DNA from: Pseudofabraea citricarpa
Taxonomy: Eukaryota > Ascomycota > Leotiomycetes > Helotiales > Dermateaceae
Direction of reading: 5' to 3'
NCBI GenBank assembly: GCA_029641185.1
Contig: JAPWGK010000001.1
Location: 74,501 to 138,500, forward strand
Length of the DNA stretch: 64,000 nt
Of this stretch, positions 11,136 through 21,625 are shown piece after piece. The translations under genes were made by a program, and so were the position numbers. The stretch's first letter is position 1. Each line of letters starts with the position of its first letter. Below the pieces are notes generated by a model. That model saw only the letters and a program-made list of their open reading frames with translations. It was not told where the DNA came from and made no database searches.

Positions 11136-11523
11136 TGCTGCAGTGACGGGGAAGGGAGAAGGGAGGAAACAAGTGCGAATAGAAGGGTTTGCCAGTCTAG
11201 CTGGAACCTGTATACTTCGACTTCGGCCACCTTATGAAGGTATGGCGTGGATGCTGGGAGGAAGAAGCTCGACAACTGCGGCCATGGTTTTTTGTGAGGG
11301 AGGGTTATGCGGCGTGTGTTGCCTCAGCTCCCAAGAACAATTGCTTAGGAACTCAGGTGCCGCGTCGTGCTGACTGCCTGCCTGCTGAGTGCTGCTGACT
11401 GGGATGCCTCAGGCATCGATGGAATTGGTTTGCCCTTCCATTCCAACTGTAGAACTATTGGTCTCGTCAGCGCTTGACCGTAGGCTATCTAGATCGATTC
11501 TCTTGGCCGTTTCCTCGTGTCTA

Positions 11524-11601
11524 TTCCTTGTTCCTTGGTGGCACTGCACTTCCTTGGTGGGCTGGTCTGGTCTGGTGCTCACCTTGGGGGCTGGTCCTTG
11601 G
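11524..11601 (-). repeat. CACCAAGGAA-family repeat tract, copy 3 (inverted)
   Basis: TTCCTTGGTG, the reverse complement of the 10-mer in copies 1 and 2, occurs at 11531-11540 and 11550-11559. It is followed by CCTTGGGGG variants. Orientation is opposite to copies 1 and 2. Confidence 0.55.
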
Positions 11602-11899
11602 GGGAGTTTAGGGGGGGTGGTTACTGTAGGGTTAGGGGGGAGGGAGTGAGGGATAGATGGAGGGGAAGTGTTCGGGTTGGTGTGTCAGGCCATTGCTGAC
11701 TGCATGTCGTTGAATGTGGATGTTTCTAGGGTTCAAGGCCTGCTGTGGCTTAAGGGAGTAGCTCCTGTAGCCCCTGTAAGTAGTCCCTGTAGCCCCTGTA
11801 GCCCCCCGTACCTCCCCCTGCCGGCCCGTCCCGGAAACAAGAAGCCTGTGCCCTCTCACCACAGCCGAGAGCCGATCATCATCCAGCCACCAGCCAGCC

Positions 11900-11936
11900 A
11901 GTGGCTTCAGTGGCTTCAGTGGCTTCAGTAGCTTCA
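11900..11936. repeat. Nine-bp tandem repeat AGTGGCTTC
   Basis: About four consecutive copies of AGTGGCTTC, the last changed to AGTAGCTTC. Simple slippage repeat in the NRPS upstream region; no function assigned. Confidence 0.85.
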
Positions 11937-12391
11937 CGGCCGACCATTGCTACAGCGACACCGACCTTGATCGCTCACCGCCCTAACTCCGGACAGGACG
12001 GTATTTCACGATGCTCTATGTTCTTACTGTACTCATACACACGGCCCTGCACATTGTCATTTCCAACAGTCATTCCCAAATCATCATCACGAACCATTGA
12101 CCATGTCTGAGCTCATCCGTTCCCTCGGACCAAGTCCGCGCCACATTTCCTTCGTTGCTCCTTGGTGCTTCACTGCTTCAGCCTTGGAAGGCGAAGCAGC
12201 TCGATTTGGTGCTGGACGTAACATGTTCCATCTGAGGCTCGATTGCTGATTCAGTTGAAGATGACTCCAGCCTTCTATCCTCTACGAGGCTGCCACGAGC
12301 TGGGCAATAAAGATCGTCGGTCTTGACATGCGAGCACTCAACTCAATCCACTCTTTCAAAACTACTCGCTCAATTTCGATATCGACCGACA

Positions 12392-15300
12392 ATGGAGGGA
12401 GCACTTGTGTCTGGTCCGAGCCTCGGCCACGATGAACAAGCCGAATCCATATCCCGTCAAAACTTTGTTCAGACCGCAATCACCAGTATTATCGCCGATG
12501 TTCTCCGACGTGATCAGGACGACCTTGAACCAGAACGGTCTTTTCTCTCGCTGGGCGGAGATTCCATTACGGCCATCAAGATGATGGCACGCTGTAAAGC
12601 GAGAGGCATCACCCTGAATGTCCGTGATATGATTGAGACAAAAAGCATTGCCGAGTTGGCCCAGAGAGCGTCCCGCCAGTCGCCAGGGCTACTCATAGAT
12701 ACAGAAGAGAAGGAAGTCCAGAAAGAGTTGAAGGAGTTCCATGGGTTATCAATGCTGCAAGAGGTATATGCAGAAACAGGCCACGCTGAAGCTCGAATTT
12801 TCCGTCTTAATACAACTGCGTCCTACAGCAGCCTTCATACTGCTTTATCGAATCTCGTGGAGCGACACCCCATGCTACGGGTCAAACTGAGTCGAGATGA
12901 GGAAGGTCAATGGGCGCTTCAAAGACTGACTTCTGCCGTCAAGAGCTTTACTCTGGAATTACACGCTATCGACACAGACGATGAAGTTGTGCAACCGTTA
13001 AGGAAGTTGAGGACGCGGCTTAGTCGTCCTCAAGGGCCAGTCTTTGGAGCCATTGCCTTCGAGATGGCTTCAGGATCCTGCATGTTAGCCCTTGCAGCCC
13101 ATAGTGCAGTTGTGGATGGGACGTCCTGGGAGATACTCGCCACAGAATTAGCTTCACAAATAGGCGACGGCAAGAAACTGGACGTTCAAGACACCTACTT
13201 TGAACAACTCTCAATGACAGTTCCAGATGAACAAGACAATTTCCTTGTTAATGTACAATATTCAGAAAAGCACTACGAAGCTGATGAAGATAAGCTCATG
13301 CACCCGAGATTGGCTGATATTACGTCCAAGCGAGGGAAAAGGGAAGCAAAGCACTTGGTCATCAATGAGACGGACACGGCCCTTATTCTTGGCCAGCTTA
13401 GTCGTCAAGGGGACCAACCCGCATCAATGGATGTCATCCATTCGGCACTGGCCGTTGCAGCCTCTGTGACCACCTCAAATGGCATTGAAGATATCCTTTT
13501 CTGCGATGTCCACGAAGGCAGACCAGAAGCTCAGCTCGATGACAACTTGGATACGATCGGCTGCTTCGATGCTGTTTCGCAACTTCGTACACGGCTTTTC
13601 CCCTATAACGATGATGTTCAATTACTAGGAAAAATGAAAGATCTTGCTCGAGGAAGTTTTAAATCCTTCGAGGATGGAGTAGGATCGCAACCGCACTCGG
13701 GACCACTAACCCCACCATCAGATTCGGCTAGTCATATCGTGGTCTTGGATGCTCGCAAACTGAAGAGACTTTCAGGTGGTTCAGAAGTATCAGCCAAATC
13801 TGGCGGGCGCGTGGTACCAGACTCACAACTTCCAAAGTTGAATCAGAAAGGCTCATCACTGCTCTCTGTCTCATTGCGTTCAATCAATAACACCATCAGA
13901 TGCACTTTTCTCGCTGATGCCACATGGCATGAAAACTACGACGTTGAAGATTTCATACATGTTTTCAAAGCATCAATGTCTGGAATTCTGCGTCGTCTCG
14001 GGGAAAGTTACAGTAATCTGATAGTGAAGGATTCTCCTCTGCTCCCGCCTGCGGAACCCTCTCTAGATGTTCTCGGTGGTGACATATTGGAACAAATCCT
14101 GCATCATGGCAATCACAAGATTCAGTCGGTTTTGCCCTGCTCGCCTGTACAAGAGGGATTTTTAATCAGTCAATCAACAAATCCAAGCATGTATCAGTGC
14201 TGCTTCGTGCTCAAATTCACTGGTAATCCAATCAATGCCAAGCAGATTGGTTCATCGTGGCAAGAGGTGGTTACAAGGCACACCATTCTAAGGACGGTTC
14301 TACTTGACAGTTCCACCCGACCTGGCCAGTTCGATCAGGTGGTGCTCGATGGGTTTGTCCCTTCCATAGAATTTCACGATTGGACTCATCTCCAATCCGC
14401 CAGCTTCAGTTCACGCGACTTCGTTCCCTTCCAGCAATTTACAGTCCCACACCGTGTGCATCTTGCACAGGCAACCGCCAATGAAGTGTACATGAAACTG
14501 GAAATCTCGCATGCCCTTGTGGACGGCCAATCAACTGATGTGATTCTTCGAGATCTCTGTGCAGCATATCGCGGTGTTCAGATCTCTACTCCGACACTAC
14601 CATATGAAGAGTTCGTGGCTTATCAAAGCCGACTGCCGGTAGAGGAATCTCGAGCGTACTGGTCGAAATACCTTGCAGATGCACAACCTACTTTTCTTCC
14701 GATGGAGCGAGGCCACGATACATTATCGGAACTCGATACCCTGAGCATGAGAATGGAGTTTGACAACAACTTCTTGCCAGCTTTCTGTGACAAATACGGC
14801 GTAACCTTGTCAAATGTCTGTCAACTAGCCTGGGGACTTGTGCTTCGATCGTTCACTGGGTCAGATAATATCACTTTCTCGTATATAACCTCAGGAAGGT
14901 CAGCTCCGCTCGAGGGTCTGCATGAGGCTGTTGGCCCGTTCGTAAATACCTTACTTTGCAGTTTGAAATTCGAAGGTGTTGCGACAATCGAAGATATCTT
15001 GAGGCAGGTTTCCAAGGACTCCTTTGAGGGCCTGTTGCATCTTTACAAGCCAGATTCAGAGGATGGTGCAAAAAATGACAAATCTGCGCGACAACTTGGC
15101 AACACAACCATGTCATTTCAAAGGGTGCTTGATACAAGGGCTCCTACAGAATCCCTGATTCAAGTCTCTGTGATCGAAAAATCAAATCCGACAGATGTAA
15201 GTTGTGCGACATAGCCATCTTTTGATACACTTCTAACGCTTTTGATTAGTACGATATTGCTGTTGGTATTGAAGCAGAACGGGATGCATTGACGATCGAC

Positions 15301-18300
15301 CTGGACTTCTGGAAATCCAGGATGAGTCCAGAGAATGCTAAGGTCGTTCTCAAGACGTTCCGTGAAGCTATTCAGTCGGTTCTTCAGAACCCCTACCGTA
15401 CAAGCTCTGATGTCTCTCTCTTTGGATTGGAAGACAGAACAAAATTGCAAGAATGGAATCATGAGTTTCCAAAAGCAATGCAGTATTGTCTTCACGAAAA
15501 AGTTGCAGAGATTGCACAACAAGACCCTGAAGCTCCGGCGGTTTGTGCATGGGATGGCAATTTAACATATGGCGAACTCATTGCCAAAGCCGCAACCCTG
15601 GCCCATCGACTTGTAGAGCTTGGTGTAGCTCCCGAATCAATGGTCGGATTATGTATGGACAAGTCTAAATGGGCAATTATAAGTATGATAGCCATCTTGC
15701 AGGCTGGTGGAGTAGTAGTCCCACTTGGGAATACACATCCCTTGACTCGTATCGACGGAATTGTAGATGATACAGAGGCCAAGCTAATCATAGTCGACCA
15801 AGTCCAAGGCGAACGTCTAGCTGAGCTAGCTCAGAAGTCGTTACTGTTCACAGTTGATGAAACACTGTTGGACTCCTTGCCGCCAAAGAAATTGGCTCCA
15901 AACACCGGAGTCACTCCAAACAACGCGGCTTGGGTAATCTTCACGTCCGGTAGTACGGGGACGCCAAAAGGAGTGTTACTAGAGCATATATCACTATCTA
16001 CAAGTGTTGAGGCTCACGGGACAGCTTTCGGTATCACCAGCCAAACGCGTACAGCACAATTTGCAGCCTACACGTTCGATGTTAGCATTTCCGATATCTT
16101 TGCGACACTGCATCACGGCGGCTGTGTCTGCGTATTTTCCGAGGAAAGTCGGATGAACGATTTAACTCAGTCTCTACAAGACTTACATGTGAACTACGTC
16201 AATTTGACACCTACTGTGATGAGACTTTTGGATCCTCTCAACACTCCCCAGATCAAGACTGCTGTCGTCGGAGGCGAGCCTCTAGATCCCAAACTCGTTG
16301 AAAAGTGGGCCGGCCACGCAGAAGTCATCAATTCTTACGGTCCATCAGAGTGTGCCATCATTTCCGCTTGTTATTCCGTCAGCGATCCAGCTGAGGCATC
16401 AATCGTCGGATTCCCAACAGCCACTCGTCTATGGGTGACTGAGATGGCAAATCCAAACAAGTTATGTCCCATTGGAGTCCCAGGAGAGCTGTTAGTTGAC
16501 GGACCGTTGCTTTCTCGGGGCTATTTGAATGATGCACGTAAAACAGCAGCCAGTTTCATCACCGATCCATCATTTGCTGCCGATCTAGGATTACCACCAA
16601 ATCTGCGTTTCTATCGTACTGGTGACTTGGTTCGCCAGAATGAAAACGGCTCCATCACTCACTTGGGACGTCGTGATACACAAGTCAAGATCCGTGGTCA
16701 ACGAGTTGAAATTGGTGAGATTGAGCACTGGATCACAACCTGTTTAAAAGATACAAGAATGGTGGCCGTGTTGGTTACCAATCAAGGGCAGAAGAATGAG
16801 CAGATCGGTTTGGCTGCGATGGTAGAATTTGGTCAAGACAGCGTACACTACGACCAGAATACCCCAAGTGGTCTTTTGCAACCGACGCAAAACCTCCGCA
16901 AAACATTCGACGAGCTACGCACTTCTCTTTTTGAAGTATTACCGGCATACATGGTCCCAAGTCTATACCTGCCTGTCTCACGAATGCCACTAAATCCATC
17001 AAGCAAGCTTGACAGGCGGGCAGCAAAGCAATTGATAGAGTCCGTCAGTACCGAGAAATTGCAGCAGTATACCACCGCTAAGAAGGCCGCTGTTTCAACC
17101 GATACTGAGCGAGAATTGCAGTTGCTCTGGAGCCAGGCGTTGGGAATAAGCGAGGAGAATGTCGGTGCAGATGATCACTTCCTTCAGATAGGAGGCGACT
17201 CAGTAACGGCAATTCGAATCGTAGCAGCTGCCCGCGAGCGTCAACTACGTGTACACATGACCGTAGCGGACATTCTCCAGCACCCACGACTCTCTGATCT
17301 GGCGCAGCTGCTGGACAGCCGCGCCTCTGCAACAAGTGCACGGCCAGAGCAGACAGATACCCTTCCACTTGAACTGTGGAAAGAGACATCAGAAATGCAG
17401 CCAGAGCAGGTCCAAGAGCAGCTCAATCAAATAGCTGTTCAATGTGGCGTGACCACCGATCAGATTGAAGATGTTTATCCATGCACACCATTGCAAGAGG
17501 GTTTAATCACCATCACTGCAAGACAGCCGACTGCATATATTAGTTCGCAGGTCTTTTCCTTGGCCAAAACTGTGGATATAGGTCGTTTCCAGGCAGCGTG
17601 GCAAATAATGGCCAAGTCGGCACCAATTCTTCGCACTCGTATTCTGTTCAGACCTCAGAGTACCTCCTTACAAATCGTTATTCGAGATGTCTTCAGATGG
17701 AAGCAGAGTTCATCTTTAGATAATTACCTTAGAGAGCATCGCGGTGCAGTCCTAGCTCCTGGAGATCCTCTGAATGACTTCGGACTGGTAGAGGAGACCT
17801 CTGGAGAGCGATTTTTCGTCTGGATCTCACACCACAGCACTTATGACGGCTGGAGTATGGACTTGATGCTCAAGAATGTGGCTGAGATTTATAATAACGA
17901 CACAATTCCTCGCCTTGTGCCTTATACACGATTTATCAGCTATCTTACAGAGGCTAACCCGGAAGTTACTAAGAAGTATTGGCAGGACCAACTTAACGGC
18001 GAGCCAATTGCTGACTTTCCTTCACTACCACATGTCAACTATCAGCCACGTCCAAGACAGCGAGTCAACAAAGAAATCGATCTACATGGACATAACCATA
18101 GCGATGTAATAATGCCTGATGTACTTCGCGCTGCTTGGGCACTTGTTGTAGCACAACATATCGGTAGCAACGACCCAGTTTTCGCTGTCGCATTATCGGG
18201 ACGTGATGCACCAGTGGTTGATATCGCTGATCTCCTTGCCCCTACATTTACCACAGTGCCGCTACGGATCCATATCGATGCTGCGCAGACTGTGCGAGAT

Positions 18301-20676
18301 CTTCTCGAGGCAATTCGAGAGCAACGGATTGGAATGATCTCACATCAGCATACCGGCTTACAACGCATTAAGCAATTCCTTCCTGGCCAGGAGGCTGCTC
18401 TCGATTTGAGACATCTCTTTGTTGTACAGCCAGCAGCTCAGAGCGATAGCTCCGCTAGCATCTCTGGGATGAAAACAGTACCAATCGATATGGAAGAGTT
18501 TGACAGTTATGGCCTGAACATTGAATGCTCTCTTGGTTCCGATGCGGTAACCGTGGATGTCCGATTTGATGAAAAGGTCATTGCAACCACTCAGGTTGAG
18601 CGCATTCTCGACCAATTTTCCCTCGTGATAGGACAACTGTACAACCCTGCAGAACTCCAGCGCCGAGTGGGCGACATAGAGTACTTGAGCCCAAAAGACA
18701 TACAACAAATCAAGGAGTGGAATAAAATACTACCACCTCCAGTCAAGAGTTGCTTACATGAACAAGTGGCAGAAATGGCTAGACTGCAACCTGATTCTCC
18801 TGCTGTGTGTGCGTGGGATGGGAACTTGACTTACGCTGACCTCGTTGCTGAGGCTGCAACTCTAAGCCACCATCTTCTCCAGCTTGGGGTGGGCATAGGT
18901 CCTGAAGTGATGGTTGGCCTTTGCATGGATAAGTCAAAATGGGCGGTAGTGGCCATGCTAGCCATTTTACAAGCAGGAGGAGTGGTCGTACCCCTCGGTG
19001 TGAATCACCCTTTGACACGTATTGATCAAATTGTGAAGGATACAGCCGCCCGTCTTGTGCTTGTTGATCAAGGGCAAGCTGAACGTTTAAGTGGTCTGGC
19101 TATAGACACCATCACTGTTGATTCAAAACTCCTCGACTCTCTACAGCCCAGGAGTCAGGCTCCAAACACAGGAGTGATGTCGGACAATGCTGCCTGGGTA
19201 ATCTTTACATCAGGTAGCACTGGTGTACCCAAAGGCGTCATATTAGAGCATGCGTCGCTTGCTACTAGCATACGTGCCCATGGAGAGTTGTATGGCTTGG
19301 GATCTCATAGCCGAGTCTACCAATTTGCTGCCCACACTTTTGATGCGGTGATCCAGGACTGTTTCACCACACTGATTTGGGGTGGAGCAGTATGCATCTC
19401 ATCGGAGGAGGATCGCATGAACAACCCAGCTACCGCAATGCGATCTATGGCAGTAACATTTGTGAACTTGACCTCAACAGTAGCACGGCTTATTGCACCA
19501 TCGGAGGTACCAACATTGACGACCATGGTGCTAGCAGGCGAACCTGTTCAAAGAGCAGTGGTGGAGAAATGGTACAAACATGTCGACGTGCTAAATGTTT
19601 ATGGCCCGTCAGAGTGCTCTATTAACTCGACTGGCAATAAACCGATAACCGACCCAAGCCAAACGTTAAACATTGGATATCCACTAGGCACTCGAGTATG
19701 GGTCTCATGGCCATCAAACCCGAACCAACTTTGCCCAATTGGTGTTACAGGGGAGCTTCTTATCGAAGGGCCATTGCTTGGTCGTGGATACCTGAACGAC
19801 CCTGAAAAAACAGCAGCGAGTTTTATCGTGGACCCAGGATTCGCTTCAAATCCAGAATTAGGGTTATCGCCTGGCTGCCGTGTATATCGCACTGGTGATT
19901 TGGTACGACAAAACGAGGATGGGTCTCTCACATATCTACATCGCCGTGACACGCAAATCAAGGTCCGAGGTCAGCGGGTCGAGATAGGCGAAATCGAGTT
20001 CTGGATTGCCAAGAAACAACCAGATGTTCGACTTGTCACTGTGGTGGTTACCAGCAGAGGTGAGGACCAGCAAATGCTCGTCGCGGTAGTTGAGTTAGCA
20101 AGTAGCAGCAAGCATCACATTGTTTCGGCAATCAATACTCCATCAAACGATGTTCTTCAACCCTCCACCGATAAGCTTCGAGAAGAGTTTGACGATCTTC
20201 GAACATCGTTGCTAGAGGTTCTACCGGCATACATGGTACCGAATATCTACGTGCCAGTATCGCAGGTCCCACTAAACAACTCGGGCAAGCTTGATCGACG
20301 AGCTGCGCGGGACCTAATCGATGCTGTTGAGACAAGCAAGTTGCTGAGCTATACCACTACCAAAACAAAGACAGCTCCCTCGACGGAAATGGAGCGTCAG
20401 CTCCACTTGCTCTGGGGCCAGGTCCTAGGGATGAACATGGATATTGGAGTAGAAGACAATTTCTTCCATATCGGCGGCGACTCTGTTGCCGCCATGAGGA
20501 TTGTAGCAGCTGCGCGTGACATTCAGCTTCGTCTGACGGTAGCAGATATCTTCCAGTATCCACGACTGTCTGAGTTGGCGGTTGTGCTTGAAGGTCGCGA
20601 GGGCGATGTCGTCCCGGAGCCTGAAGAGGTGGAATCCGAGCCATTTGAGATGTGGAAGGAAGCAATTGGGTTGTAG
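12392..20676 (+). CDS. Non-ribosomal peptide synthetase T-E*-C-A-T-C-A-T
   Basis: Two exons, 12392-15196 and 15250-20676 (2743 aa; intron GTAAGT..TTAG). Domains by residue: T1 with LGGDS (Ser58); an epimerization-like domain (about 110-540) with HSAVVDG at 237, where the second His of HHxxxDG is Ser; C (PCSPVQEG at ~581, SHALVDG at ~707); A (about 1010-1520, FTSGSTGTPKG at ~1166, SYGPSE, YRTGDL); T2 (Ser1586); C (HHSTYDG at 1796); A (about 2100-2610, FTSGSTGVPKG at ~2254); T3 (Ser2680). Both A domains keep the core Asp after F (FDVSISD, FDAVIQD), expected for alpha-amino acids. There is no A domain before T1 and no C, TE or R domain after T3. The order matches the inside of A-T-E-C-A-T.. fungal synthetases. 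Start chosen as first in-frame ATG after a TAA at 12308. Likely makes an acyl- or aminoacyl-primed dipeptide; the product is unknown. Confidence 0.9.
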
Positions 20677-21625
20677 ATATGGGAATCGTGGAAAAGAGAA
20701 GAGGGCTTCATGTAAATGTTTTAGAATTCCTTGTTTGTTTCTTGTTTCTTGTTTCTTTGCAAAAAATTATATAATTAGTTAGGTATCTATTAGACAATTC
20801 GATTTCTTATTTGGATCTAAGAGCCTAAAGAAGAAGTTTGCTAGTTTTAGTGAGCTTCAAACAAAATTACGCTATACATTGCTATCCTTCTTGAATATGA
20901 AGTTGGAAATTGGGGATGTTTCGGGCGGTAACAATGCACCCCACCAAGACATTTCTTTCATAGACACAAGCTTTCCCGGGCTCATCCTTCCGGGTACAGT
21001 CAGCAAAAGTGACACTTACCATCTATTTTTGATGGGCAGTCTAGCTGCTATTAGCATAGGTAAACAAGAACCTGGTCGTTCGTGTCGTCTGATCTTTTAA
21101 GTTAAGCGAGATGGATATTATCCCACTAACGAGTCATGCTTTGCGGTCTTACTCAACAACTATTGAAATTGACACCCTAATTTAGTTCTTACATCAGATC
21201 ATCTAACAATCCTCTTTCTTGGTTCTCTCGGAGAGTCGGAGTCTCTTTTGCTGCCGTCCCGTGTTGGAGCTACTGACATTGGTTCACCTACACACGTTTG
21301 AGCTGAATAATGGGAAATTTCGATCAATGCTAGTAAGTAACATGAAGCTTTTAAGGTTTTGAACTTCTTGTTTATTCAAACGTAACGGATTGCCCTCCAC
21401 GGATGTGGAACTACCTTTTTTTCAAGTGTCAAACAGATTCCTTTCCTCCTGCTGATCTTGAAAATCTTGATAGAGTCAGGAGATATTTTTTACAATCTTT
21501 ACTTTGATTCCTATGTACAGGATTTCAAGTATTGAATACTTACTTCTATTTGCGTTGCGCACATGTACTCTAAAGCTCTACTACAGGAATTCAGAATCAC
21601 CAAGCTTGCTAATCCCACTCACACC
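20677..21625. other. Intergenic interval after the NRPS
   Basis: 949 bp between the convergent NRPS and TPR-SET genes. A TTGTTTC slippage run lies at about 20731-20758 just past the NRPS stop. A 73-codon open frame at 20879-21100 has no recognisable features. I see no remnant of a further condensation or thioesterase domain. Confidence 0.45.

Larger units (their letters stand above)
11136..12391. promoter_or_regulatory. Divergent MFS/NRPS upstream region with repeats and three upstream ATGs
   Basis: 1.26 kb shared by the exporter and the NRPS. It holds repeat copy 3 (11524-11601), a CCTGTAGCC repeat (about 11757-11815) and a 9-bp tandem repeat (11900-11936). On the NRPS side three ATG codons precede 12392: 12103 (48 codons, stop ends 12249), 12261 (21 codons, stop ends 12326) and 12328 (35 codons, stop ends 12435, out of frame and overlapping the assigned start). 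No trace of an adenylation domain could be found in any frame here. Confidence 0.6.

Noticed and set aside
12103..12249. 48-codon ORF as a possible first NRPS exon
   Set aside because: No splice pair gave a conserved join to the T domain and the peptide has no A-domain features. Kept as an upstream ORF.
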